Both the position numbers and the translations under genes were made by a program. Shown here piece after piece: positions 12,921-23,259 of a DNA stretch of 64,000 nucleotides; the stretch's first letter is position 1; the number at the start of each line of letters is the position of its first letter. The stretch covers positions 8,184,001 through 8,248,000 of the forward strand of contig OY992835.1 in assembly GCA_963921425.1 (NCBI GenBank). The letters are read 5' to 3'. The DNA is from Dryas octopetala (Eukaryota; Streptophyta; Magnoliopsida; Rosales; Rosaceae). The notes below the pieces were generated by a model that made no database searches, was not told where the DNA came from, and saw only the letters and a list, made by a program, of their open reading frames with translations.

Positions 12921-13124
12921 TGGAAGGACTCCTGTATCGGCAATCTACAATAGGCAGCTCCCTGTATCCCCTGAGTGCACTTGTTGATTATTGTAGAAAG
13001 ACTCCCACTCTCTTTGGACCAATTAGGAATATTCCACATAAGAAGTCTATTCCTTTTGAGGTTGCTAGCTCTTTTCCTTTCTCATATTGTAAGACAGCTC
13101 CTGCAGTGAGTGTGAAAGACATCA

Positions 13125-13128
<4 letters not shown>

Positions 13129-13169
<41 letters not shown>
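13129..13169 (+). repeat. (GA)n microsatellite
   Basis: About 20 uninterrupted GA units inside the last intron of PHD copy A. The same position in copy B (19219-19251) also has a GA run, so the microsatellite predates the duplication. Confidence 0.95.
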
Positions 13170-13171
<2 letters not shown>

Positions 13172-14782
13172 CTCACTTTTGGCATTAGGATGAAGCAATC
13201 TAGATGAAAACACCATCAACTCAGCATCGACATTATGAATGGGGCTGATCAACAATAGATTTTCATCCACGAGATCCAACAGTTTTTGGTAGTTTGTTTG
13301 GCTACAAATGAACAAAATTCTAACTTTATTCTTATGGATATATATATAAATCATGAACTTAGGAAGCCAAAGTATACCTCTTAACATCCTTAGGGAGAAA
13401 ATACAGTGCAAGTTCTTCATCATCCTCTTGGAATAGACCATGCCAAACAGAGGATCTCTCAAGCACATTGAAATGAATATATGAAGCCAATCTTTGTGAG
13501 AATTGATATGTCTCACAATGAACTTTGCCTGTAGATCGTCCCTCAAGATCACCAAAGTAGTAGCATTGTACAGGATCATCAGGATCATGATGAACAAGGA
13601 AGTGTCCACTAAAGAAAGAAACATTTATTAAAGTTCTGACAATACTGATCAATGAAAATAAAATATTAAATGCCACATACATCTGAAGGACCTGAAAAAG
13701 GGTTTTGAGATTTAAATCCATAAGTAGCAAGGAAAATCATTCTTTTAGATGGTAAGCCTTTACATGCTAATAGAATATTATCAAAGATGGAGATGGATGG
13801 ATAAAAGGAGACAGTCATATTGAGAATACGAAGGTGAAATCACCAGATGATTAAGTTAAAAAACAAAAACAAAAACTAGTAACTTAATACCAAATAATAT
13901 TTTCACTCTAATTATGCTTAGCATTCAAATCAGTAAACAAGTTTCCAAAATCATAAAAGAGGATGCAATATTAACATCTTAAATAGACAAGTTACCCACT
14001 TCCAAGTAGCATGTTCAGTAGGACGACGATCTGGACGATGTAGATACAGACTAGAGAAAGCATGGATAAGTTCTCTCTCTTCAGCATCTGAATGCTTGCG
14101 CTCAGCAATATTACTGCCTGAAGTAATGTAGGTTCAAGATTTAGTAAGACAATACTACAATTAAATTTTAAGAGAATAAGAAGATCCATTAGATTTTACA
14201 GGCAACTTCCATTAGAAAGATATGCCTCACAAATAATAAATTAAAACTACATATGGATCTTTGACATTGAGTACTAATCATCTTAAGGCATATATAACTC
14301 ATGTGGTTTCATGTGGCTGCAGATTCTTGTTAGAAGTACATACTGCGCAAACACATGGCTTTGAAACTTAAAAAATAGGTGAGTTGCTGCTTTTGATACC
14401 GCAGGCTGGGCTATTGTTCGTTGATGACATTGGTTAAAGAGTAGATTTAATGAGCCTATGCAAAGCACAAAGAGATTGCAAAATGAAAAAAAACATAAAA
14501 ATATCCATATATGCTGGCTGAGCCCAGTGTCATCGGAAGTTGGACTTTTAGCAATGAACAATGAAGCTAAATTCAAGTTCAGCTCTGAGGTTAAAGTTCT
14601 TCTTTAAATAGGCAAATGGATTTGGAAGGACAGAGATGTTTTTAGTAAAGGTTGTGAAAACACTTTTAACCACAGCAACAACCATGACTATAAAACAGTG
14701 CTATTGCAAATTGTCATTTGATCATTTTGTTGACTATTAGATGAGAACGGGGAAGTAACTCTTTCAATAGGAAAATTGCATC

Positions 14783-15130
14783 CAGCAAGGGCAAGCAATA
14801 AGCATATAATCCAATATCTAGGACCAACCAAAATCAAATTTAACACAAAAATCAAAATTGTCCAATTAACTGCTATTCTTATCTGAAAGAGACATGCATA
14901 TGAGTATGTGACAAAAACACAGCTGAAGCAGATAATGACAAGAATCAAAAATGTTGGTGACAGAGAAAGGTCTTTTAGGGTTTTTACCGTGTGGGACTTT
15001 CTTGAACCTCTCATTCTGCTAATATTATATTACAAATAATGATAATAATTGTTGGTGTTCTCCAATGGGGCGGCTAAAGCTGGCGGGTAAGGGCAACAAA
15101 CACCAAGAGGGATTCTCTTAAGCTCTGTAA
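14783..15130 (+). repeat. Direct repeat, first copy (partner 17076-17990)
   Basis: CAAGGGCAAGCAATAAGCATATAATCC.. through AACACAAAAATCAAAATTGT (14783-14865) recurs at 17084-17160. TTTTAGGGTTTTTACCGTGT..CTTGAACCTCTCATTCTGCTAATATT.. to GGGATTCTCTT (14960-15118) recurs at 17839-17990. The second copy carries about 560 bp of extra sequence between the two blocks. These lie within or beside introns of PHD copy A. Confidence 0.75.
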
Positions 15131-15790
15131 ATAGCGTTGCTTCTAATCTATGTCGTATTCATCAAAGAGCCAGTCATCAAGTATAGAGAAGGCAAAGACA
15201 GAGACAATAGTATTTAGCTTCTCATACTTGTATATATCAAGAACAAGGCATGGCAATATGTATTTTTCATTAGTATTCATCCAACTAAGAAGATTGATAT
15301 AGTAGCAATAGGAATAGGAGTTACAACAATGAACAACATTTCACTAGAACCAACCATCCATGAGGTGTAACTTGATTTTGTGAACAAAATAGTTGCTTTC
15401 TCCAATATTTCTGGAAACAACAGAATGTACAAGCATATTCTTTGAGGTTTTACAAATTTCTGTACTTTGGAAGTAATGGTGCTGAAAAGAATCCCTGTTT
15501 CTTCTTTGATCTATATTTGTTTGTATAATTTGTTAGATGATAGTTGCCTACTGTGGTTATATCTTTCGGTGATCTCTTTCAAACTCAAAGCTTCCCACCA
15601 TCTTTCCAGATTCCACCAACCAACCATATCACCTTCCTTGTGATGGGCTTGACTATTATATTGGAGGACAAAAGACTCCCAATAAGAATTTTTGTGAACT
15701 TCTTATCACTTCTTCTATAAAAACAGAATTCTAAGTTATTCCATTAAGGCATAGAGAAGACATTGAAAGCACACATGCATACTATTCTGC

Positions 15791-15876
<86 letters not shown>

Positions 15877-16795
15877 TAATATGCTCATTGAAAAGGAGGA
15901 ACACACTTGAACTGTTGTGATTCTGCATTTCTAAATGTACAAAAGCCGCCTTGCTTGGAAATTCATAGAGGATTTAGATTTATTCCATTTGTTATAACTT
16001 TTAATTAACATTCTCTAAAATTTGTCTCATGATAATTTTGGTGATGTTTCTATAAATACCTAATTATATAAAGAACATATTATATCACCCAATAGCTCCC
16101 CTCTAACCAAGATGAGTTCCACCAAAGGAACATCCCTAAAATACTTTGACTAAGATGCCAAAATAGAAGCTAAATGGAGGGCTGACCCTAAATAGTTGAG
16201 AGAAGACTCTGGTGTTGTTGTATTTATTAATATGAAATACATGCATAAAATCTAATGTATCTCCCAAAAGCAAATATAGGTCCAAACTGCACTCTACCAT
16301 CCCTTATTTGTTCTGCAATCAGCACCATAATAAAATAAGTACCTTGGCTTAAATATAGTGTAGGTTTTAACTATCAGATTATATTTAACAAGTTAACAGA
16401 ATGAAAAAGGCCTTAAAAGATAAACTCTAGACAACCTAAATCGAGAAAGAAGTAGAGGAACCACAAATTTCTATCTAGTTTCACATTGAACTGAGGAAAC
16501 AAAAGTGATACAAATATCTAATAAAAAAACATAAATGGGAGCTCAACACAATCAAATATGATTCTTCTAGAAATCTTTTGATCTGAAAAGACATGATTTC
16601 CAGTTGACCAAATGCAACTCAGGCTACAAATTTTAGTTGCTTGCCCTACAGAATCATCTTCAAAAATTTCAGCAAAGCACATAACCAAATGTTACAACCA
16701 ATATGAGTGATATGCACACCTTTATCCCCTTTTCACTTTCGGCAGACCAGCCACTATAAGTCAAATTTCTAATAATAGTTTAAAAGATCTATTAC
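15131..16795. other. Intron-like sequence of PHD copy A
   Basis: No coding sequence is supported. The stretch 16320-16600 is clearly similar to 21900-22210 in copy B (shared CAACCTAAATCGAGAAAG, GGAACCACAAATT, TATCTAGTTTC, GAGCTCAACACAAT), showing the two loci are duplicates including introns. Confidence 0.65.
15793..15869 (+). repeat. Long (GA)n microsatellite
   Basis: Near-perfect GA run of about 77 bases, the longest microsatellite in the window. Confidence 0.97.
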
Positions 16796-17075
16796 CTTTT
16801 TTAACTTGCTCAATAAAATTTGAGATGCTTCCCTTCCTGCTGCTGTTGTCATGCATAGGTGTAACACTAGAATTTGCTTTCCACATGCTTGGGAAAATGA
16901 TTGACAAACAATGAGGGATTTTCCTCCTTTTGCTTTCATTCTGTAGCATGTTCACAAACCACAGGTATTTCAATTTGTCATTTGATAAAATTGTAGATTA
17001 TTGGAGGAGAAATGGGTACTGCCCCTTTTAAAGGGATTTTACCAAGTGTACTGTAAAGATCTCAATAAGAATACA

Positions 17076-17990
17076 GCATCCAACAAGGGCAAGCAATCAG
17101 CATATAATCCATTATCTAGGACCAACCAAAATCAAATTTAACACAAAAATCAAAATTGTTCAACCAACTGCTATTTTATTGCGTGAGAGACATATATATG
17201 GAGAACATTTTATTGCACAATGAATGAAGGAAGTGTACAAATTAGGCAAAATTACTTGAGGAAGAAGCCTAAATTGTTGCATTTTCCTTTCTCTAAGTTT
17301 CTCCACAATCTAAAGAGCTCAATTAAGGCACTTAGAGAGTTACTCAAGGCATTTATAAAGACCATATTCCACATTAACATTATAATTGATCAACAAGTCA
17401 GAAAAAGGGAGGGGTGGGGGGGTGGGGGGTCCGAAATTAAGGACAAACAAATATGATGAATTAATCTTTAAAATACAGCCACATAAATTGCCTAAAGAAT
17501 CTAAATGGAAAATGCGTGCATAATCAACCACAACACAATATAGCAATTAAATCAAGAAGCAGTTCAATAAAAATACAAGTAAAAACTTAATAACAACATA
17601 ACATGGAATATATAAAAACCATCATAAATTCACAATACAAGCAGACAAGCAAGCTTGATTTATTGACCCATAGGGGACACTTTCAAGCAAACATATGAAA
17701 TAAATGTATATAACATATATGTAGAGTTATAGACAAGCCACCCACTTGCAACACTAACTATGGTACAAATTGGTCGTCACAGTAGAGAAATTTGGAGAGA
17801 ATAAAATTTGAACAAAAATAATGTTGGTGAAAGAGAATGGTCTTTTAGGGTTTTTACCGTTTGGGTCTTTCTTGAACCTCTCATTCTGCTAATATTCTAT
17901 AAAAAGATAATTATAATAATTGTTGGTGCTCTCCAATGGCGGCTAAAGCTGGCAGGTAGGGCAACAAGCACCGGGATGGATTCTCTTTTG
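17076..17990 (+). repeat. Direct repeat, second copy (partner 14783-15130)
   Basis: Matches 14783-15130 at both ends. The extra middle (about 17195-17740) has a G-run block (17408-17430) and AT-rich sequence. It has no recognised gene. Confidence 0.7.
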
Positions 17991-18412
17991 CTCTGCAAAA
18001 TAGTGTAAGAGTGCGATTTTCTAAACCTTAACCCTCAAACTCAAATCCTATATGAAATTTATAATTTACCACCACATAAAAAATAAAAAATAGACAACTC
18101 GAGGCAAACTCGAAATTAAAAAGAAAAGAAAAAAAGATTATCCTAAAAAATTATGAAGATAATTTTGTTGATTAACGATACTTATCCCAAAACTCTTTCC
18201 TTAGATACCTATTCCCAATCAAATTATCATTTACAAATTATAAGAGATAAGTAAGGAAATGATTACATAATTTAAATAAAAAAAAGTACAAAAAGATGAC
18301 ATGTAGTCATAAATCATAATTAATATATGTAATTTAATGACGTGGAAGTGCAATCAAATGATTCAAATATACAAAAGAGACTTTGGACATCTATCTCATA
18401 TAATCATGGAGC
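17991..18412. other. AT-rich spacer, nothing recognised
   Basis: A-rich sequence with poly-A runs between the direct repeat and the inverted block. No feature is supported. Confidence 0.5.
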
Positions 18413-18857
18413 CTAATAAGAAGCCAATGATAATGACACCAAATCTCCCCTTATAAGGAAAATGTCTTGAATTCAAATTTTGTGGACAATAAGACTAATA
18501 TATAAAAGACCCTGATGAGAAAAAATGAATGTGTATAATAGTAACACGGTCATGTGGTATACCACTCTACGTGTTATAATATAAGGGTTATACAACGTGG
18601 CCGTGTTACGATATACACCATAATTTGTGAGAAATGAGATGCTCAATTTTTAAGAGATTTTTTTCAATTTGTCTTTTTTTCTTAGTTTTATAACATATAT
18701 TTTGAATTTCCATTCTTGCATTCGGATTGGGATCATAATCAGGATTTTTCATATACCATTATTGAGATATAGAATATTTTCAAGTCATTAATACTAGCGG
18801 AGCAAAATGAATTTGAGTCTAAACTTTGTTGTATGGAAATTTAATTTGGCAACCTCT
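18413..18857 (-). repeat. Inverted repeat block, right copy (partner 12448-12920)
   Basis: Reverse complement of 12448-12920, including the GTAACACGG..CCGTGTTAC sub-hairpin near 18540-18610. It lies just before PHD copy B. Confidence 0.8.
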
Positions 18858-19011
18858 AAACTTTCTCATGGTTCTCTAAAGTCATAGTAATGGTCCTTGT
18901 CCAAGTGATGCAATATACATCTGTCCAAGGAACTAATAGAGAAAAGATCTTAAGTTGATAATCTGAAATTGGAAGGAAGAGAGAGACCAATACGATCCAC
19001 TTCAAAGTACT

Positions 19012-19214
19012 AACTACACTGTATCTGCAATCTACAAAAGGCAGCGCCCTGTATCCCCTGAGTGCACTTGTTGATTATTGTAGAAAGACTCGCTCCCACT
19101 CTCTTTGGACCAATTAGGAATATTCCACATAAGAAATCTATTCCTTTTGAGGTTGCTAGCTCTTTTCCTTTCTCATATTGTAAGACAGCTCCTGCAGTGA
19201 GAGTGAAAGACATC

Positions 19215-19252
<38 letters not shown>

Positions 19253-19436
19253 CTCACTTTTGGCATTAGGATGAAGCAATCTAGATGAAAACACCATCAA
19301 CTCAGCATCGACATTATGAATGGGGCTGATGAACAATACATTTTCATCCACGAGATCCAACAGTTTTAGGTAGTTTGTTTGGCTACAAATGAACAATATT
19401 CTAACTTTATTCTTATGGATATATACAGGTTTGGAT
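19012..19436 (-). pseudogene. PHD copy B: last two exons
   Basis: Matches 12960-13340 of copy A in direct orientation. The exons read TNYLKLLDLVDEN...SRLLHPNAK (about 19381-19257) and AVLQYEKGKELATSKGIDF... (from about 19191 down), with the same acceptor and donor sites and a GA run in the intron between them. Compared with copy A there is a 4-bp insertion (GACTCGCTCCCACTC against GACTCCCACTC), which shifts the frame after FLIGPKRVG and gives a different, longer C-terminus. The exon that should lie immediately upstream is displaced by the palindrome at 19437-21437. Confidence 0.6.
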
Positions 19437-20342
19437 AATAACATCTTCCCAAAATTTGAATTGTATGTTTCCATGTTTCAAATTCTTTCAAAGCAAGTTA
19501 ATAACATCTTCTCTTAAAATTGAATTGTACGTAGTATTTTCTTACTAAATCTTGAACCTACATTACTTCAGGCAGTAATATTGATGAGCGCAAGCATTCA
19601 GATGCTGAAGAGAGAGACCTTATCCATGCCTTTTCGAGTCTGTATCTACATCGTCCAGATCGTCGTCCTGCTGAACGTGCTACTTGGGAGTGTGTTTTGT
19701 CTATTTAATATGTTAATATTGCATTCTTTTTACGATTTAGGAAACTTATTTATTGATTTGAATGCCTAGCATAATTAAAGTGAACATATTATTTGGTATT
19801 AAGTTACTAGATATATACTACGTAATTTTTCTTTTGTTTTGTTTTTTTTAACTTAATCATCTGCTGATTTCACCTTTGTATTCTCAATATAACCGTCTCC
19901 TTTTATCCATCCATCTCCATCTTTGATAATATTCTATTAGTATGTAAAGGCTTACCATCTAAAAGAATGATTTTCCACGCTACTTATGGATTTAAATCTG
20001 AAGACCCTTTTTCAGGTCCTTCAGATGTATGTGACATTTAATATTTTATTTTCATTGATCAGCATTGTCAAAAATTTAATAAATGTTTGTTTCTTTAGTG
20101 GACGCTTCCTTGTTCATCATGATCCTGCACTATGCTACTACTCTGGTGATCTTAAGGGACGATCTACAGGCAAAGTTCATTGTGAGACATCAATTCTCAC
20201 AAAGATTGGCTTCATATATTCATTTCAATGTGCTAGAGAGATCCTCTGTTTGGCATGGTCTATTCCAAGAGGAAGATCAAGAACTTGCACTGTATTTTCT
20301 CCCTAAGGATGTTAAGAGGTATACTTTGGCTTCCTAAGTTCA

Positions 20343-20366
20343 TGTATATATATATATATATATACA
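20343..20366 (+). repeat. (TA)n microsatellite at palindrome arm
   Basis: TA run; its mirror image is at 20532-20552 on the other arm. Confidence 0.9.
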
Positions 20367-20371
20367 GACTT

Positions 20372-20524
20372 CTTCTATTGAGGTATACCTCAACTTATTT
20401 ATGTTGAGGTACACGAGTCTTTTTGTGTCGATTCGAACCGTTTATTTTTTACATCTTCATTGATAGATCATCCTTGTAAAAAATTAGCTCAACATAAATA
20501 AGTTGAGGTATACCTCAATAGAAG
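20372..20524. mobile_element. 153-bp TIR element (MITE-like) at the palindrome centre
   Basis: Ends are a perfect 37-bp inverted repeat (20372-20408 and 20488-20524) beginning CTTCTATTGAGGTATACCTC. Within it GAGGTATACCTC is itself a perfect palindrome. The middle (79 bp) is unique. Both sides are (TA)n runs, so a target duplication cannot be told. It may be a MITE that seeded the inversion, or merely the innermost part of the palindrome. Confidence 0.55.
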
Positions 20525-21462
20525 GAGCCTATATATATATATATATATATAAACATGAACTTAGGAAGCCAAAGTATACCTCTTAACATCCTTAGGGAGA
20601 AAATACAGTGCAAGTTCTTGATCTTCCTCTTGGAATAGACCATGCCAAACAGAGGATCTCTCAAGCACATTGAAATGAATATATGAAGCCAATCTTTGTG
20701 AGAATTGATATGTCTCACAATGAACTTTGCCTGTAGATCGTCCCTCAAGATCACCAGAGTAGTAAGCGTCCACTAAAGAAACAAACATTTATTAAATTTT
20801 TGACAATGCTGATCAATGAAAATAAAATATTAAATGCCACATACATCTGAAGGACCTGAAAAAGGGTTTTCAGATTTAAATCCGTAAGTAGCGTGGAAAA
20901 TCATTCTTTTAGATGGTAAGCCTTTACATGCTAATAGAATATTATCAAAGATGGAGATGGATGGATAAAAGGAGACGGTCATATTGAGAATACAAAGGTG
21001 AAATCAGCAGATGATTAAGTTAAAAAAAAAAAAAACAAAACAAAAATTACATAGTATATATCTAGTAACTTAATACCAAATAATATGTTCACTTTAATTA
21101 TGCTAGGCATTCAAATCAATAAATAAGTTTCCTAAATCGTAAAAAGGATGCAATATTAACATATTAAATTGACAAGTTACACACTCCCAAGTAGCACGTT
21201 CAGCAGGACGATGATCTGGACGATGTAGATACAGACTCGAAAAGGCATGGATAAGGTCTCTCTCTTCAGCATCTGAATGCTTGCGCTCATCAATATTACT
21301 GCCTGAAGTAATGTAGGTTCAAGATTTAGTAAGAAAATACTACGTACAATTCAATTTTAAGAGAAGATGTTATTAACTTGCTTTGAAAGAATTTAAAACA
21401 TTGAAACATACAATTCAAATTTTGGGAAGATGTTATTAACTTGAAACAAGCAATTCAGTTTC

Positions 21463-21562
21463 AAGTTATAACCCTTGCCTGGAATAGAAATACCCTTTTT
21501 TGGGCCAGTCAGGAGAAGGAGGTCTCTTTCTTCATGCTCATCAATATTACTGCCTGAAGTAT
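21463..21562 (-). pseudogene. PHD copy B: duplicated partial exon
   Basis: Minus strand reads GSNIDEHEERDLLLLTGPKKGISIPGK. It begins like the SNIDER exon of the palindrome and ends like the exon at 21735-21866 (..GILIPGK). It looks like a recombined mixture of two neighbouring exons produced by local tandem duplication; the flanking intron words AAGATGTTATTAACTTG recur three times between 21365 and 21700. Confidence 0.5.
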
Positions 21563-21763
21563 AATAGGTACAAGATTTAGTAAGACAATACAATTCAATT
21601 TTAAGAGAAGATGTTATTAACTTGCTTTGAAAGAATAAAACCTTGAAACATACAATTCAATTTTTTTGGTAAGATGTTATTAACTTGCTAAGAGAGAAAG
21701 AAAGAAAGAATTTAAAACACCTTGAAACAGGCAATTCAGTTTCAAGTTATAAACCTTGCCTGG

Positions 21764-21866
21764 AATTAAAATACCCTTTTCCATGCCAGTCCGCTTCATC
21801 CTCTTAGACAAGTCATGTTGCTTCTTTTCCTGATCTTTTCCTGAGCTTTCGAAAGTCCTTTTTCCT
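21764..21866 (-). pseudogene. PHD copy B: exon GKRTFESSGKDQEKK..
   Basis: Minus strand, acceptor ..CAATAATAG then GKRTFESSGKDQEKKQHDLSKR and MKRTGMEKGILIPGK before a GTTTATAA donor. It is lysine-rich and likely disordered, lying between the PHD finger and the C-terminal domain as in the family. It is open and in-frame on its own. Confidence 0.5.
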
Positions 21867-22415
21867 ATTATTGAGATCAAAGATCATAAGCATTGCACAC
21901 ATAACATCCATCCAACTAGCTAGTACCAAAATAAAATAAGAACCTTAGATTAAAAACAAAACAATGTAGTTTTAATTGTCAAATTATATATTAAAAAAGT
22001 TAACAAAGTCAGAAAGCCCTCAAAAGATCAACTCTAAACAACCTAAATCGAGAAAGGAGTAAGAGGAACCACAAATTCCTATCTAGTTTCCCATTGAATT
22101 GAGGTTAAAAAGTGATACAATATATATCTCATAAAAAAAACATAAATGTGAGCTCAACACAATTTACTATGATTCTTCTCCAAATATTTTGATGTAAAAA
22201 GACATGATTTTAAGTTGACCTAACTAAGCTTACACTAATAGTTTTCAAGCAATCTAACTCTGAACAAAGGCAAGCCCTAAAAATTTTAGTTGCCTTGTCC
22301 TACAGGAATCTTCTCCAACAATCTCAGCGGAGCACATAATCCTAATGTTACAACCAGTATGAGTGATATAAGCACACAAGACAAATTTTTAAGAATAGTT
22401 TAGAAGATTGATCAC

Positions 22416-22899
22416 CTTTTATTATTTGAGATTCCTGCTTTGAGATGCTTTTGTTCTTGCCAGATACAGAAGGACTCACTCCTAAAGATTTAAGACTAGA
22501 AGAGTCTTTCCTTTTGAAGGTGGACAATGTTGGCAACGACAGGAAAGGTTTTTTCTCCCATTTGGTTTCATCACCTTTTGGATCTCGCTTTGACATTCTT
22601 TCCTTCAAGCTGCTGTTGCGAGACATAGGAGGATTCCCTCCTGAAGAATTCCTCTTACTACCCTGGCACATGGCTGGCGGCTTCCAAGAATTTTTTCCCG
22701 ATTTGTTCACCTCAGTCCGTAGCTTGTCCTCTTTGAGATCTTCAAGTGAAAGTATTTTAGTCTTCTTAGTTTTACCTGTCCCATAAGTTGAACAGTTTTC
22801 ACAAAGCCAATACTCTGGATCTTGAGGAGGATTGTGCATGCATGACCTAGAAATGGAAAGATTAATTAGAGAGAGAGAGACAGAGAGAGAGATAGAAAT

Positions 22900-22930
<31 letters not shown>

Positions 22931-23015
22931 CATACAAATGCTCCCGTTTTTTGCATTTACTGCAAATTGCACTCTTTTCTTCAGGAACAACAAGATTGCA
23001 TTTATCACAGGGTGC
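22416..23015 (-). CDS. PHD copy B: PHD zinc-finger exons
   Basis: Two exons on the minus strand. Exon 23015-22936 follows TTTCAG and reads APCDKCNLVVPEEKSAIC.., SKCKKREHL; its donor is a consensus GTATGT. Exon 22846-22416 follows TTTCTAG and reads SCMHNPPQDPEYWLCENC and then a basic, serine-rich linker to ..SQIIKG, before donor GTGATC. The split codon TT|G gives leucine. Joined, the ligands are C-x2-C...C-x2-C-x4-H-x2-C...W-x-C-x2-C, a good C4HC3 PHD finger. PHD fingers of this plant family read histone tails or bridge silencing complexes in the nucleus. The intron between the exons holds a (GA)n-like tract (22868-22934). Downstream exons are disrupted by the palindrome, so the gene as a whole may be dead although these exons are intact. 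Confidence 0.7.
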
Positions 23016-23173
23016 CTGAAAAGGAAAGAGATCACATTAAAAGGAAAATCAACACTTCTGATGATCATCATCATTGTCAATTAGCAGAAGCACGTACAGG
23101 ATGGTGCTCTAGACATTTATTTTATAACATGTATCTAATTAGTCCAATAAGTAAGACACCTATTGTAAAGCAT

Positions 23174-23253
23174 AAACAATATATCAAGCTCAGAGTGAAG
23201 CTTTAGAAAAGCTTCCTCATCACGATATCGAGCAAGGTTGTAACTGGAAATAT
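23174..23253 (-). other. Possible upstream exon of PHD copy B
   Basis: After an ATTTACAG acceptor, the minus strand reads ISSYNLARYRDEEAFLKL and then HSELDILFML, open and less repetitive than its surroundings. Part of the neighbouring sequence is repeated at 23950-24070. Exon status is an inference from the splice signal and codon texture only. Confidence 0.3.
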
Positions 23254-23259
23254 CTGTAA

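Larger units (their letters stand above)
12988..16973 (-). pseudogene. PHD-finger family gene, copy A: C-terminal exons only (AIPP2/EDM2-associated type)
   Basis: Exons that splice in one frame can be read on the minus strand: 14117-14000 (SNIAERKHSDAEERELIHAF...ATW), 13608-13378 (GHFLVHHD...ALYFLPKDVK), 13301-13177 (TNYQKLLDLVDEN...SRLLHPNAK) and 13100-12988 (AVLQYEKGKELATSKG...FLCGIF, stop at 12988). Splice phases agree, e.g. TGG-AA|T at the first junction and AG|C at the third. The ATW-x-G-F module followed by S-x-VW...LF...ALYF.P resembles the conserved domain after the PHD finger in plant PHD proteins of the AIPP2 group, which act in chromatin silencing. An upstream piece ending at 16796 (..SNFIEQVKKG, donor GTAATA) matches the end of copy B's 22416-22846 exon weakly. 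No PHD finger remains upstream, so this copy is probably non-functional. Family by recall, moderate. Confidence 0.6.
19437..21437. repeat. Large imperfect palindrome (arms ~0.95 kb) made of PHD-gene exons
   Basis: The plus arm 19437-20408 and the minus arm 20488-21437 are reverse complements for nearly their whole length. Both include intron and exon sequence of the same two PHD-family exons: SNIDERKHSDAEERDLIHAF (19576-19690 plus, 21184-21302 minus) and SGRFLVHHD...ALYFLPKDVKR. The single-stranded loop is only about 79 bp. The most obvious difference is ~30 bp present in the plus arm (about 20105-20137) and absent from the minus arm; otherwise scattered substitutions and small indels. In copy A the corresponding position is simply a TA-rich intron (13340-13355), so the left arm is an extra inverted copy inserted there. 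A read-through transcript from either side would form a long double-stranded RNA hairpin. Confidence 0.88.

Noticed and set aside
12988-13185. Leu-Ser repeat proteins on the minus strand across the GA run
   Set aside because: The run is inside an intron flanked by good splice sites; the repeat peptide is an artefact of reading through it.
15793-15869. Regular repeats that might be taken for a CRISPR-like array
   Set aside because: Simple (GA)n microsatellite in a plant nuclear genome; no spacers.
17808-18008. Open frame GALQWRLKLAGRATST.., possibly a captured gene piece
   Set aside because: The same DNA at 14930-15130 reads in a different frame with stops, so coding is not conserved between copies.
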